A stretch of DNA of 64,000 nt from Bacteroidota bacterium. Its GTDB lineage: Bacteria > Bacteroidota > Rhodothermia > Rhodothermales > Bin80. Both the position numbers and the translations under genes were made by a program. Below the pieces are notes generated by a model, which worked only from the letters and a program-made list of their open reading frames with translations, was not told the DNA's origin and ran no database searches. The stretch is taken from NCBI GenBank assembly GCA_026708685.1, contig JAPOUL010000123.1, positions 1 to 64,000 on the forward strand. The letters are read 5' to 3'. Below are positions 29,095 to 38,800 of this stretch, piece by piece (positions within the stretch are counted from its first letter, which is position 1; every line of letters begins with the position of its first letter).

Positions 29095-31857
29095 CTATCG
29101 GATGGAGTGGACTTTCAGCTGGTGTTCAGGAACAAAATCCATCCATTTATCGACTTCATCCTGCTGGGCCGTAAAATAAAACACCTGACGATCCGCCGCT
29201 AGGGTTGAGACCGTTTTGATGATGGCCTGTGCACGTTTGTCATCGCTGTTGGCCAATGTCTCATCCAAGGTGAGGGGCAAGCGGTAGTTGGTCTCATGGG
29301 TCTCAACAAAGGCCAGCCGCACCGAGAGCAGGAGCTGGACCCTCGTCGCACTAGATAGTTCAGTCAAATCAAAGTCACGGTTACGATGATGATCCTTGGC
29401 ACGAAAACTGTCATTTTGGGGGATAATGAGAGAGTAACGCCCATCGGTGACTCTGTAAAAATTCTGGCGTGCACGCTCAAATACCGGAGGAGCATTTTTG
29501 ATCGCATCCTCACGGAGCTGCTCAAGTATGACTTGACCGACCGCCTTGGCTGTTTTTTCTTCTCTCACTTGGATCAGAGCTGCTCGTCTGGTTTCCAAAT
29601 CCGCAAGCGCATTTTCGAGTGAACTTCCCTTTTCAGCACGTTCAATATCAGCATCCAGTCGGGTTAACTGCTCCTGAAGTCTCTGTGCATGGACGGATTG
29701 TTGTTGAGCGGATGAAAGTTCTTCGGCTAAATTCTCAATTTCAAGGAGCCATTGATGTTCAGGTGCAATCTCCTGATCGGGGCGTAAACTTTCGGATCGG
29801 ATTCGTAATTCATTCGCTTTTTTATGTGCAACGGTCCAATCTGCATACTGTCTAGCATAACTTGCCAACTCTGTTAGATCTCCTACTGTCAGGTTTAGAT
29901 CGGTGAAGATTTTATCGTATTGGAGTTGGTGATCCTGAAGTTGGCCCTCAGTCGTCTTTAAGTGCACATTCTCTTGCTCTAGGCGATCATGATCACGCTT
30001 GATGGCATCATCATCCTGTCGCAGCTGGTCCAGTAATTTTTCAGCATCTCGTGGCCCCGAAGGCTCTTGGTATCCAAGTTCAGAAAATGATGTCTGCACG
30101 GAGGCGAAGAGAGTCTGATAATTGTTCAGAGTAATGGCATATCTGCTTTCAAGTTCCTTCGCCTTCTGATCCATCTCTTTCCAGTCAAGGATGCGTCCAA
30201 CAAGTTCAATGAGAGAAGTAAGATGATCCGGTGGAGAAAGATTGAGATTGTCTGTGATCTTCTTTTCCCGGCTTTCAAATTCGGATTGCCTTGACTGTAA
30301 CCTTTGCAAAGAACGTTCAATGCGAACAAGCTCGCTGGATTTCAAATCCTCTAAGTGCACCTTTGCACGTTTTTCGACCAACTGGGTAAGGCATGACTGT
30401 AATGAATCCTTATCTGGATCACGAGGCAAATCTGGTATCAGGCGGAAGAGTTGATTTTTTTGTTGCTCGGTCAGTTTTGGACGCACATTGGAGCGTAAAA
30501 GTTGTGATGTCCAGAACATCAGAATACTAACTAGTAGCCCAGAAAATCCTAATGGATGGAGAAAGAATCCAGCTGCCAACGATAGAACTGCCGATAGGGC
30601 AATGGAAGTCCAAAGTGCGGGTTGAACCATGCGTAACTCTGGAGCATGGCTCTCCATATTCAGGATCCATTGTTGAAGCAACTGTTGAGCCTCCCTAAGA
30701 TCATTGCTGTCTGCAGTGGGATCTTCGCCCTCCAACACTTCAAAAACACGTTTTAATTCCATCAATGCCAGCTTCTCCTGACAGTAAGCACCGTAGTCTT
30801 TCGCATAGATCTGCAACTGTGTTAGATCGTCACTGGTAAACGAAGGTTCCCACTCTGGTTGCAGGATTCCACCAAGTTTTTTCCATCCATTCTGTGCCTG
30901 TTGTTGGGCAGACTCCTGCGTTTCCTTGAGCTGTTCAAGTTGACGATATTTTTCGGTGGTATCGCGTACTTGAGAACTGAGTCCCTGAAGTTCACCAGAT
31001 TCCAGTCCATTAGCGGTGAGGCGATTTTTCTGAAGATTTTCTTGGATCCCATCAATCATGGTACGCCGCTCTTCAATGACGCGGCCCAATTGATGGATCG
31101 CTGTTGCCAGCTGTTGTGCTTTTTCAACAGAATTCGCGAGGTCGTAACTTGAACGAATCTCTTCGGGATACGAATCAGCAATGGAAGCGGCATTGCGATA
31201 TTCAGAGGTTGCATCACGCCATTTTTGGATCTTTTCAATGATCACGAATCGTTCAGCTGCCTGTTGTGCAGTTGTGAGCTCTTCAAGAATCGTGTCGCGT
31301 TGATTTTTTTGATCCTGTAGTGCTCTCTGATCGCTGTTGATTTCTCCGAGTTTCTGCTTCGCATTTTCAAAATTTTTCGCTTCACTGGTTTTGTTGTAGC
31401 GCAGCTTACGTTCAAAGCCTAACGTTTTGCCAGCAGCTGTAATATCAAACCCTCCATTGGCCTGTCGGATGATATCCTGTGCCAAGTCACTGTCCCCTGT
31501 GATTTCTGGCAGGAGTTCCTGAAGCGACAGGTGGTAACTTTTGGGTCGGATAAATGGGGAGAGTTGTTGACGGTCAACCTTTTCGCCGTTGATCCTGCAT
31601 TCTATACGGTCTGATTTGATCTCAACATGGAGGGTTTTAGTTCCGTAGCTGAGGTCGGACTCTGCATACAGGTTGAACTTGCGAACAGACTTGGGCAGGA
31701 GCAATCCGTTGAGTGCGTTCGCAATGGTTGTTTTACCAGCACCATTGGGCCCAAACACAATATTGAGATGCGATGAAAGGTCATGAAGTTGAAGATCAAA
31801 ATCCGCTCCATACATCCGAATGATTCGGAGCTGATTAAAAAGTAAAGGTTTAGCCAT
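29095..31857 (-). CDS. yhaN: YhaN/SbcC-like SMC-type ATPase
   Basis: A 920-residue ABC/SMC-type protein. Walker A VFGPNGAGKTT (about 35-44), long heptad-rich coiled coils, and a hydrophobic segment near residues 415-455 (LWTSIALSAVLSLAAGFFLH) that YhaN proteins place at the coiled-coil apex. The C-terminal lobe has ELSSATRVQLLLSVRLA (signature) and LPLTLDETLANSDDKR (Walker B/D loop). It acts with the MPE-family nuclease encoded just upstream (8-nt overlap) in DNA-end processing, like SbcCD/Mre11-Rad50. Confidence 0.9.
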   Translation of the reverse strand: MAKPLLFNQLRIIRMYGADFDLQLHDLSSHLNIVFGPNGAGKTTIANALNGLLLPKSVRKFNLYAESDLSYGTKTLHVEIKSDRIECRINGEKVDRQQLSPFIRPKSYHLSLQELLPEITGDSDLAQDIIRQANGGFDITAAGKTLGFERKLRYNKTSEAKNFENAKQKLGEINSDQRALQDQKNQRDTILEELTTAQQAAERFVIIEKIQKWRDATSEYRNAASIADSYPEEIRSSYDLANSVEKAQQLATAIHQLGRVIEERRTMIDGIQENLQKNRLTANGLESGELQGLSSQVRDTTEKYRQLEQLKETQESAQQQAQNGWKKLGGILQPEWEPSFTSDDLTQLQIYAKDYGAYCQEKLALMELKRVFEVLEGEDPTADSNDLREAQQLLQQWILNMESHAPELRMVQPALWTSIALSAVLSLAAGFFLHPLGFSGLLVSILMFWTSQLLRSNVRPKLTEQQKNQLFRLIPDLPRDPDKDSLQSCLTQLVEKRAKVHLEDLKSSELVRIERSLQRLQSRQSEFESREKKITDNLNLSPPDHLTSLIELVGRILDWKEMDQKAKELESRYAITLNNYQTLFASVQTSFSELGYQEPSGPRDAEKLLDQLRQDDDAIKRDHDRLEQENVHLKTTEGQLQDHQLQYDKIFTDLNLTVGDLTELASYARQYADWTVAHKKANELRIRSESLRPDQEIAPEHQWLLEIENLAEELSSAQQQSVHAQRLQEQLTRLDADIERAEKGSSLENALADLETRRAALIQVREEKTAKAVGQVILEQLREDAIKNAPPVFERARQNFYRVTDGRYSLIIPQNDSFRAKDHHRNRDFDLTELSSATRVQLLLSVRLAFVETHETNYRLPLTLDETLANSDDKRAQAIIKTVSTLAADRQVFYFTAQQDEVDKWMDFVPEHQLKVHSIR

Positions 31858-33112
31858 TAGTTTCTTTTTGAGCTAGGAGTTCATCAAGGAGAAGCAGGGC
31901 TTGCTCACGCACGAGTCTGGAAAGTGTATCAGGATCGGGGGCTTTTTCCCCCAAGCTTTTGAATCCAGCACTTTTATAGATTGAGGACGTAACGTCATCT
32001 GCGGAAGAGTACAACTTGTGCTGATCTCGATGTTCCAACTCCAGCAGCCAGCGTGCGAGCATACCGGGCGGGTCATTGTTGAGTTGTGCAATCTCTTCAA
32101 GGTTACGCTTAGGGGAAGTACGGATGAAGACCCGATCAATGGTCACTCTACACTGACGTACATCGGTGTCAAACATCTCGGTATTGGTTAATCCCTCGGT
32201 AGAAAGTTGACGGTGTAATTCGGTTTGCCCAGAAAGGAGCAAACGGCAGGAAAGGTGTTTCAGGTCAGGCTGCTGACCAATGATCTCCAGAGCAAATTGT
32301 TCAATCTGATCCGTCACGGCTATATTGACATCCTCAATATGTGCACAACGGGTAACATCAATAGGAATCTCTTCATAGCGGACAGATGCAAGAGATACCT
32401 GCATGAGCTCAATATGATTTTGATCATCAATCGTGATGAGCCAAGGTCCATGAACCCCAGGTTCGCCGGGATCCAGGGGTTGAAGCGATCCAGGGTAGAG
32501 CACAGGTGCTCTGGCAGTATCGTATAGTTGAGGGGCATGTACATGGCCAAGCAACCACAGATCAATGAGTTGTGCTGCCAAGTCCCCTTGTGTAAATGGG
32601 GCGTACTTGCTTTGATTATCTAAGTCCCCGTGAAGGATGCCAATGGTAAAGTCATCACTATGGGACAGGTGGAGGGAATCAAGTGGTGGTCGGTCATAAT
32701 GGGAACTGGGGAAGGACCAGCCTACACATCGAAGAGCTCGGCCTGACCTAGTCTGAAGCCTTGTCTCGCTCCACTTGCCATCCTGTCCTAAGAATCGTAC
32801 ATTCTCGTCGGACATGGATTCCACCAATTGAGGAAAGACGGCAAAGTCGTGATTGCCTGCAATGGCCACCACTGCAATGGATGCATCGCTTAATTGCCTA
32901 AGTCCAATACGCAAGGCCCCATAGGCTTCAAAATAGGAGTTGCTACTGTCGGCCATGTCTCCTGTGAGAATCACGGCATCCAGTTCCTCCGAAATGGCGT
33001 ATTCAACGGCACGATTCCAGACGGCTCGGACCGATAGCATAGATTGATCATGGGGGATTCGGGTAGGATACCTTCCCAGATGTGCATCCCCTAAGCAGAG
33101 TAATCGGATCAT
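31850..33112 (-). CDS. yhaO: YhaO/SbcD-like DNA repair exonuclease
   Basis: A 420-residue calcineurin-like metallophosphoesterase. Metal-binding blocks occur in order: LGDAHLGRYP (about 7-16), LTGDMAD, AIAGNHDF, ILHGDLD and LLGHVHAPQ, with a C-terminal capping region. It is the nuclease partner of the YhaN ATPase, whose start overlaps its stop by 8 nt. Mre11-like nucleases trim DNA ends and hairpins. The pair forms a two-gene operon. Confidence 0.9.
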   Translation of the reverse strand: MIRLLCLGDAHLGRYPTRIPHDQSMLSVRAVWNRAVEYAISEELDAVILTGDMADSSNSYFEAYGALRIGLRQLSDASIAVVAIAGNHDFAVFPQLVESMSDENVRFLGQDGKWSETRLQTRSGRALRCVGWSFPSSHYDRPPLDSLHLSHSDDFTIGILHGDLDNQSKYAPFTQGDLAAQLIDLWLLGHVHAPQLYDTARAPVLYPGSLQPLDPGEPGVHGPWLITIDDQNHIELMQVSLASVRYEEIPIDVTRCAHIEDVNIAVTDQIEQFALEIIGQQPDLKHLSCRLLLSGQTELHRQLSTEGLTNTEMFDTDVRQCRVTIDRVFIRTSPKRNLEEIAQLNNDPPGMLARWLLELEHRDQHKLYSSADDVTSSIYKSAGFKSLGEKAPDPDTLSRLVREQALLLLDELLAQKETNG

Positions 33113-33202
33113 TCAGTACTGTGATGTGTGAACCCAAAATATAGCAATAGAATCATTAAATGCCAAGAAAAGGACCGTCACTCAAAGTTTCTTCATTCAA
33201 AT

Positions 33203-33217
33203 GAGGCCTTTGCAAAA
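33203..33217 (+). repeat. solo IS end-like sequence GAGGCCTTTGCAAAA
   Basis: It resembles terminal inverted repeats of IS5-group elements and shares flanking TTCAAAT with the copy at 45141. No transposase adjoins it. It sits in the 219-bp gap between yhaO and mnmD. Confidence 0.4.
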
Positions 33218-33331
33218 CATCCAATTAAAGCACACCATAATGATTTAATGCTAACAATATCATTAGGTGGATTGCGATGAACAGTATTTTTATGTGAAAC
33301 TGTAGATCTATCATCGTTCATTTTTTGATAT

Positions 33332-34036
33332 TCATTGAACGTCTTTTTGGGCTGATAATACTGCTCGCTTGCCGGGTGGCCCTGGCCGACGCGTCACCAT
33401 AAACCCACTCGCAGTAAGAGATCGTTGCACATGTCCGGCACAACTGTATGTTGCAAGGATTCCCCCTGATTGCAGAGAATCATAGAGTGTCTGAATGAAG
33501 ATGGGTTCCCACAAATGTGGATTGACCGTTGGGGCAAATGCATCTAAATAGATGCGGTCATAATGGTGAGAAGGTAAATCTATCTGTACTATATCATCAA
33601 TCCTTAATTCAAGAATGCTCTTGGGATGAAAGGGAAGCTTGTAGGAACCGCATGGAACCGAAACAGGAAATTTTTTCCGCCAGTCCAGAAGTGATTCGGC
33701 AAGGTGAGGAGTGTCAATATGTTTTTGGTACGATAGTTCAGAAAGGTAATGGGATGGAGGGATTTCCCGGTCCAGTCCAGTGTAGACGAGGTTGGTGGGG
33801 TACCGAAGGGCAAGTGATGCAGTCAGGAGCCAGTTGAGCCCAGTACCAAATCCGATCTCAAGGATAGATACCGCAGGCTGTACTTGAAAAAGGTGTTCAA
33901 GTTGACATCCATCAAGAAATACATGTCTGGATTCGGTATATGCACCATGAATCGAATGGAATGACTGTTGGGACCGGTTACAGAATAGGGTCCGACTCCC
34001 ATCGGATGTCTCAATGACTTGGTGTGTCTGATTCAT
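33332..34036 (-). CDS. mnmD: tRNA U34 methyltransferase MnmD
   Basis: A 234-residue SAM-dependent methyltransferase. SILEIGFGTGLNWLLT is motif I, DDIVQIDLPSHHYDRIYLDAFAPTVNP holds the MnmD/MnmC1 DAFAPxxNP active-site motif, and ATYSCAGHVQRSLTASGF with GPPGKRAVL is the family C-terminus. MnmD methylates nm5(s2)U34 to mnm5(s2)U34. In E. coli this domain is fused to an FAD oxidase as MnmC; here it is separate, and an MnmC2-like gene lies at 1929-2975. Confidence 0.92.
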   Translation of the reverse strand: MNQTHQVIETSDGSRTLFCNRSQQSFHSIHGAYTESRHVFLDGCQLEHLFQVQPAVSILEIGFGTGLNWLLTASLALRYPTNLVYTGLDREIPPSHYLSELSYQKHIDTPHLAESLLDWRKKFPVSVPCGSYKLPFHPKSILELRIDDIVQIDLPSHHYDRIYLDAFAPTVNPHLWEPIFIQTLYDSLQSGGILATYSCAGHVQRSLTASGFMVTRRPGPPGKRAVLSAQKDVQ

Positions 34037-34295
34037 GACTGTAATTGTGAGATGGCGGTGTGTGTAGAATTAGATGGATGGTAACGATAGAGTCTCCTTA
34101 GAATAATCTTGCCAAGTTACATCATGCTCCAACGAAATGCTTGCTGAGGTAAGGTAAAGAATGGCTTGGGCATCAGCCAATCGTCGTGATGGTGCCAGAT
34201 GCACGGGGAAGGGATTTCTACCTGATGATTGACAAGGGACACTATAATTGGATTGAATTTCGTAGTTTGAATGTTGAGATGATGAACGGAAAATA

Positions 34296-36929
34296 ATGAA
34301 ACTTAAGCACTCTGGACTCCTGTATGGAGTCATCGTTTTGGCCGTCATTGGGTTGTTGGGAAATATTCAGCTACATAGGACGCTGGATGAGGATGAGCCA
34401 GAATTGGTTCTGCCCGATGGGTTCCATTCGGAAATACTCTTTCATCCAACAAAGGAAGACTCCAGTTCTTGGGTATCACTAGCACTGGATGGAAAGGATG
34501 GTCTTTTTGCTGCCGATCAGAATGGAGCAATCTATCATATTCAACCCCCTCCAATTGGCGGAGATCCTCAAGATACACGAGTCAATGTTCTTGATGTGGA
34601 GATCGGTCATGCCCAAGGACTTCTGTGGGCATTTAATAGCCTCTATGTGGTTGTCAATCGCGAAGAGGGTATGGATACCACGTATAGTGGGCTATATCGA
34701 ATTACGGATTCCAATCACGATTCCGAGCTTGATTCGGTCAAGCAACTCATGAAATTTGAGGGTTGGGGAGAGCATGGCCCCCATGGAGTGATTCTTGGCC
34801 CTGATAGCGTGTCGTTGTATCTGGTTGCTGGGAATCATACAGAATTGCCAGAGATAGATCATTACGTTGTTCCACCAGTTTGGGAAACAGATCAATTACT
34901 TCCAACATTGCTGGATCCCCGTGGGCATGCCGCAGATCGGCAACCACCGGGAGGATGGGTTATCCGAACGGATTCATTAGCAGGTCAAGTGGAACTGATC
35001 AGCGTGGGATTTCGGAATGCTTATGACCTGGCATTCAACAGAGATGGGGAATTATTTACATTTGACTCTGATATGGAGTGGGACTTGGGTACCCCCTGGT
35101 ATCGTCCCATTCGGATCCTTCATGTCACTCAGGGAAGCGAATTTGGGTGGAGGACTGGATCGGGAAAGTGGTCTGTTGATTACCCGGATAACCTGCCAGC
35201 GGTTGTAGACATTGGTCAAGGAAGTCCTACGGGGATTCTCTCCACTGAGCATGCTAACTTTCCTTTCAAATATCGACAGGGACTTTTGGCTTTTGACTGG
35301 AGTTTTGGCACGATGTACCATATTGCTCTCAAGGCACGGGGCAGTACCTATATTGGAGAAGTGGAAGAATTCCTGAGTGGAGTTCCCTTGCCGTTGACCG
35401 ATGGAATCATTGGGCATGATGGAGCGCTCTATTTTGTAACGGGTGGGCGAAAATTGAATTCCTATCTGTTCAGGGTGTTTTACAAGGATCCTGTTGATCT
35501 GGCAGACAATGTTGATACGAAGCCTTCTCCCCAGCGTCAGCTTCGTCATTCTTTAGAGGCACTTCAACGGCCACATTCAAGGATCACCGATGTAGAGTTG
35601 GCATGGGAGAATTTGGATCATCCAGACCGATTCATTCGCTATGCGGCAAGAGTTGCGATTGAACATCAACCCGTTCAATTATGGCAATCCAAAGCACTTG
35701 AAGAGTCAAACCCCGTGCGTAGAATTCATGCAATTGTGGCACTGGCCCGCCATGCTGATTCCAAAGTCAAAGACGAGGCTCTGGAATCATTGCTGTCCAT
35801 TGAACCTGCTGACCTGTCATCTGATCAAGAGGTCGATTTTCTCAGAGTCGTTGGGCTTGTATGCATCCGATTGGGGCTTCCTCAGGGAGATCTGCGTCTC
35901 CAATTGATTCAGAGGTTACAACGATTTTATCCGACAACAGATGAGCGATTAAATCGTGAATATGGTCGATTGCTTGCAACCCTGCAGGCTCCACATCTGG
36001 TAGAGCAAATGATGAATCAACTTGCTGCGGTGAGTGGGCAACCTTCTCTGGAGACCTATTTGATTGCAGAAGATGTTTCCTTGCGTAGTGAGCAGTACAG
36101 TGAAGCGATCAATCAAATGAGAGAGAATCCTCCCAGTCTCGAGGAGATGGAACTGGTCATGAATCTTCGGATCATGGAGGATGGATGGACCCCAGAATTG
36201 AGAGAACGTTATTTTGTTTGGTTTCATGAAGCGATGAGGCGTAGTGGGGGCGAGAGTTATGTTGGATTTTTAGAGGATATTCGATCCGATGCCGCAGAGC
36301 ATTTGACCGATCGCGATCGAGATGCTTTAACTGGCTTGATTGACTCTTCTCCACAGACTCTACTGAAGGATCTTCCACAGCCGCAGGGGCCACCAAGGGC
36401 CTGGAATCTACAGCAGCTCCAAGAAGTGCTTGATGAGCAGCTTTCAAGGCCCCGAGATTTTGAGCAGGGGCAGATGATGTACTCTGCTGTTTTATGTAAT
36501 GCATGTCACAGGATGGCATCGGAAGGAGGAAATATTGGACCAGATCTGACGGCCATTGCAACGCGGTTTTCGAAGAATGAAATCTTATCTGCAATTGATT
36601 CGCCAAGTGCTGAAATCAGTGATCAGTACGAAGCAACGGTCCTCACACTGGTTGACGGCCAGAAGGTCATAGGTAGAATCTTAGGGCAAGAGAATGGACA
36701 GATCTTGATCAATCAGAATCCGTATGATCCATCTCAGGAAATCAAGATAGACACCTCACGTGTCCAGTACAGAGAGGCTTCCCCAGTATCAACGATGCCT
36801 TCCCGATTGTTTGATCGGTTGAATGAGCAGGAGGTTGCTGACTTGATGGCTTATTTGCTCAGCAGTGCGGACCCAAAACATGATTGTTATACTGGTAGAG
36901 ATGGCTGTCAAACCGAAAATAATCCATGA
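34296..36929 (+). CDS. membrane-anchored dehydrogenase-like protein with PVC-type heme domain
   Basis: An 877-residue exported protein with an N-terminal signal/anchor (LLYGVIVLAVIGLLGNI). A beta-propeller sugar-dehydrogenase-like domain follows (LPDGFHSEILF..., GEHGPHGVILGPD, NAYDLAFNRDGELFTFDSDME), then a HEAT-like helical region (about 430-640) and a C-terminal cytochrome-c domain with CNACH (about 734-738) and GPDLTAIATRFSKNEILSAI. The layout matches the putative membrane-bound dehydrogenase and heme-binding families of Planctomycetes and relatives. It presumably oxidises a sugar or alcohol outside the cytoplasm and passes electrons to the heme. It is a monocistronic unit. Confidence 0.87.
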   Translation: MKLKHSGLLYGVIVLAVIGLLGNIQLHRTLDEDEPELVLPDGFHSEILFHPTKEDSSSWVSLALDGKDGLFAADQNGAIYHIQPPPIGGDPQDTRVNVLDVEIGHAQGLLWAFNSLYVVVNREEGMDTTYSGLYRITDSNHDSELDSVKQLMKFEGWGEHGPHGVILGPDSVSLYLVAGNHTELPEIDHYVVPPVWETDQLLPTLLDPRGHAADRQPPGGWVIRTDSLAGQVELISVGFRNAYDLAFNRDGELFTFDSDMEWDLGTPWYRPIRILHVTQGSEFGWRTGSGKWSVDYPDNLPAVVDIGQGSPTGILSTEHANFPFKYRQGLLAFDWSFGTMYHIALKARGSTYIGEVEEFLSGVPLPLTDGIIGHDGALYFVTGGRKLNSYLFRVFYKDPVDLADNVDTKPSPQRQLRHSLEALQRPHSRITDVELAWENLDHPDRFIRYAARVAIEHQPVQLWQSKALEESNPVRRIHAIVALARHADSKVKDEALESLLSIEPADLSSDQEVDFLRVVGLVCIRLGLPQGDLRLQLIQRLQRFYPTTDERLNREYGRLLATLQAPHLVEQMMNQLAAVSGQPSLETYLIAEDVSLRSEQYSEAINQMRENPPSLEEMELVMNLRIMEDGWTPELRERYFVWFHEAMRRSGGESYVGFLEDIRSDAAEHLTDRDRDALTGLIDSSPQTLLKDLPQPQGPPRAWNLQQLQEVLDEQLSRPRDFEQGQMMYSAVLCNACHRMASEGGNIGPDLTAIATRFSKNEILSAIDSPSAEISDQYEATVLTLVDGQKVIGRILGQENGQILINQNPYDPSQEIKIDTSRVQYREASPVSTMPSRLFDRLNEQEVADLMAYLLSSADPKHDCYTGRDGCQTENNP

Positions 36930-37339
36930 TGGCTATACTCCATCAAACAAGTGTTCTTGTATGGATCATGGAAGAAAGCCTGTCCATTGTGGAGATTGCA
37001 TCTGGAAACAGATGCGAAAATCATCCATGCCGGGATTGGTTCAAACGTAGTTGAAACAGCCCCATCCATCAGTAAAGTTCAATCGATATCATGATTTTCT
37101 GTAGTGTATCCAATAGATCAATGGCATGGGAGCAGAGAGACGGACAGGTTTTGGAGCATGGTTGATTAACCATCAAATGTCTATGAGTTGATAATCACAA
37201 TAGAAGTGAATGAGCAAAAATCAATACCAAGAACCGCAGGGCATCCTGTAGCAAGTTGACTTGCTACAGATCCTTTGTGTCCAATTCATTGAATGACGAA
37301 TCCAGACACAATGCTTACCCTAATGATGTAGAATTGAAC
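36930..37339. other. intergenic between convergent genes
   Basis: About 410 bp between the dehydrogenase and DUF1501 stops. The only structure I see is the stem-loop at 37246-37269. Confidence 0.4.
37246..37269. terminator. perfect 10-bp stem-loop, possible bidirectional terminator
   Basis: CTGTAGCAAG-TTGA-CTTGCTACAG is a perfect inverted repeat with a 4-nt loop, placed between two convergent genes. No strong T run follows on either side, so intrinsic termination is plausible but not proven. Confidence 0.45.
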
Positions 37340-38794
37340 CTATGTTAATAGATCATGGACGACATGACCAAATACATCCGTCAGGCGATATCGACGGCCT
37401 TGGTGGCGGAAGGTCAATCGCTCGTGATCAATCCCAAGAAGGTGCAGGACGGTAGCCTGAAAATCATGGACATGTACGGGGTTTTGAGCAATATTGTATC
37501 CAAGCTCATCGGTTTGACCATATGAAATTCCCTTCTTGATTCCTCCTCCCGTCATCCATAACGTAAAGCAACGAGGATGATGGTCTCGCCCAAATCCTTC
37601 CTTGGTTAGCCGCCCCTGTGAATAGGTGGTTCTACCAAATTCTCCGCCCCAGATCACAAGCGTATCATCAAGCAATCCTCGCTGTTTGAGATCCAGAACC
37701 AGTGCGGCCGAAGCCTGATCGGTTTCCCGTGCCTGTGTCTGGATGCCACCATAGAGTTCGCTATGATGATCCCAGCCCTGATGGTATAGCTGAATAAAGC
37801 GAACACCACGCTCGGCCATTCGGCGGGCTAGAAGGCAATTGGCTGCAAAGGTTCCTGCTTCTCTGGCATCTTCTCCATACAGGGTAAATGTGGATTCTGG
37901 TTCATCATCTATCGCAGTCACCTCAGGTACGGAGGTTTGCATCCGAAAAGCCATTTCGTACTGGGCAATCTTGGTTTCAATTTCTGGATCTTGCAGAGAT
38001 TCAAGTTGGATCTGCTGAAGTTCACGTAAAGTACTCATATGCCTTTGACGATCAGCATGCGTGATGCCCGATGGATTACTCAAGTAAAGGACTGGATCAA
38101 CACCTGCACGAAACTGAACCCCCTGATGGCGTGATGGAAGAAAGCCATTTCCCCACAACCGAGAGTACAGGGGTTGACCAAACTTGTCTTTCGTCACCAA
38201 AACGACGAACGAGGGCAGGTTTGCATTCTCACTTCCAAGTCCGTAACTGAGCCATGACCCCATAGAAGGGCGGCCAGGTTGCTGAGAACCACTTTGAAGG
38301 AAGGTGATGGCGGGATCATGATTGATGGCCTCGGTATGCATAGAGTGGATGAAGCACAGTTCATCTACAACCTGAGCGGTATATGGCATCAACTCGCTTA
38401 CCCAAGCTCCACTGTCTCCATACTGAGCGAAAGAAAAGGGTGAGCTGACCATGGGGAAGCTTTTCTGTCCAGCAGTCATACCCGTTAAGCGTTGCATTCC
38501 ACGAACTGAAGGAGGCAGTTCCTCACCATGGTAGGCATCCAAAGCTGGCTTATAGTCAAAAAGATCCAAATGAGATGGAGCACCACTTTGGAGCAAATAG
38601 ATGACGCGCTTGATCCGAGCTGGAAAATGCGTTGTCCCCAAGATCCCCGGTACTGGATCTCCACTCATCTGGCGACCAGTGGCTGAGACGGGGTTCAAGA
38701 GAGAAGCAAGCGTTACTGCTCCCATTCCAAGAGTAGTACGCGAAAGAAAGTCGCGACGGGAATATAGTTGATCGTAATTATGACATTCGTGCAT
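37340..38794 (-). CDS. DUF1501 domain secreted protein
   Basis: A 484-residue protein with a twin-arginine-like leader ([22 protein letters not shown]) and the alkaline-phosphatase/sulfatase-like DUF1501 fold ([83 protein letters not shown]). The biochemical role is unestablished; genomes of Planctomycetes and relatives pair it with DUF1549/DUF1553 cytochromes. Here it follows that gene by 6 nt on the same strand, clearly an operon. Confidence 0.92.
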   Translation of the reverse strand: MHECHNYDQLYSRRDFLSRTTLGMGAVTLASLLNPVSATGRQMSGDPVPGILGTTHFPARIKRVIYLLQSGAPSHLDLFDYKPALDAYHGEELPPSVRGMQRLTGMTAGQKSFPMVSSPFSFAQYGDSGAWVSELMPYTAQVVDELCFIHSMHTEAINHDPAITFLQSGSQQPGRPSMGSWLSYGLGSENANLPSFVVLVTKDKFGQPLYSRLWGNGFLPSRHQGVQFRAGVDPVLYLSNPSGITHADRQRHMSTLRELQQIQLESLQDPEIETKIAQYEMAFRMQTSVPEVTAIDDEPESTFTLYGEDAREAGTFAANCLLARRMAERGVRFIQLYHQGWDHHSELYGGIQTQARETDQASAALVLDLKQRGLLDDTLVIWGGEFGRTTYSQGRLTKEGFGRDHHPRCFTLWMTGGGIKKGISYGQTDELGYNIAQNPVHVHDFQATVLHLLGIDHERLTFRHQGRRYRLTDVFGHVVHDLLT

Positions 38795-38800
38795 GATGAG

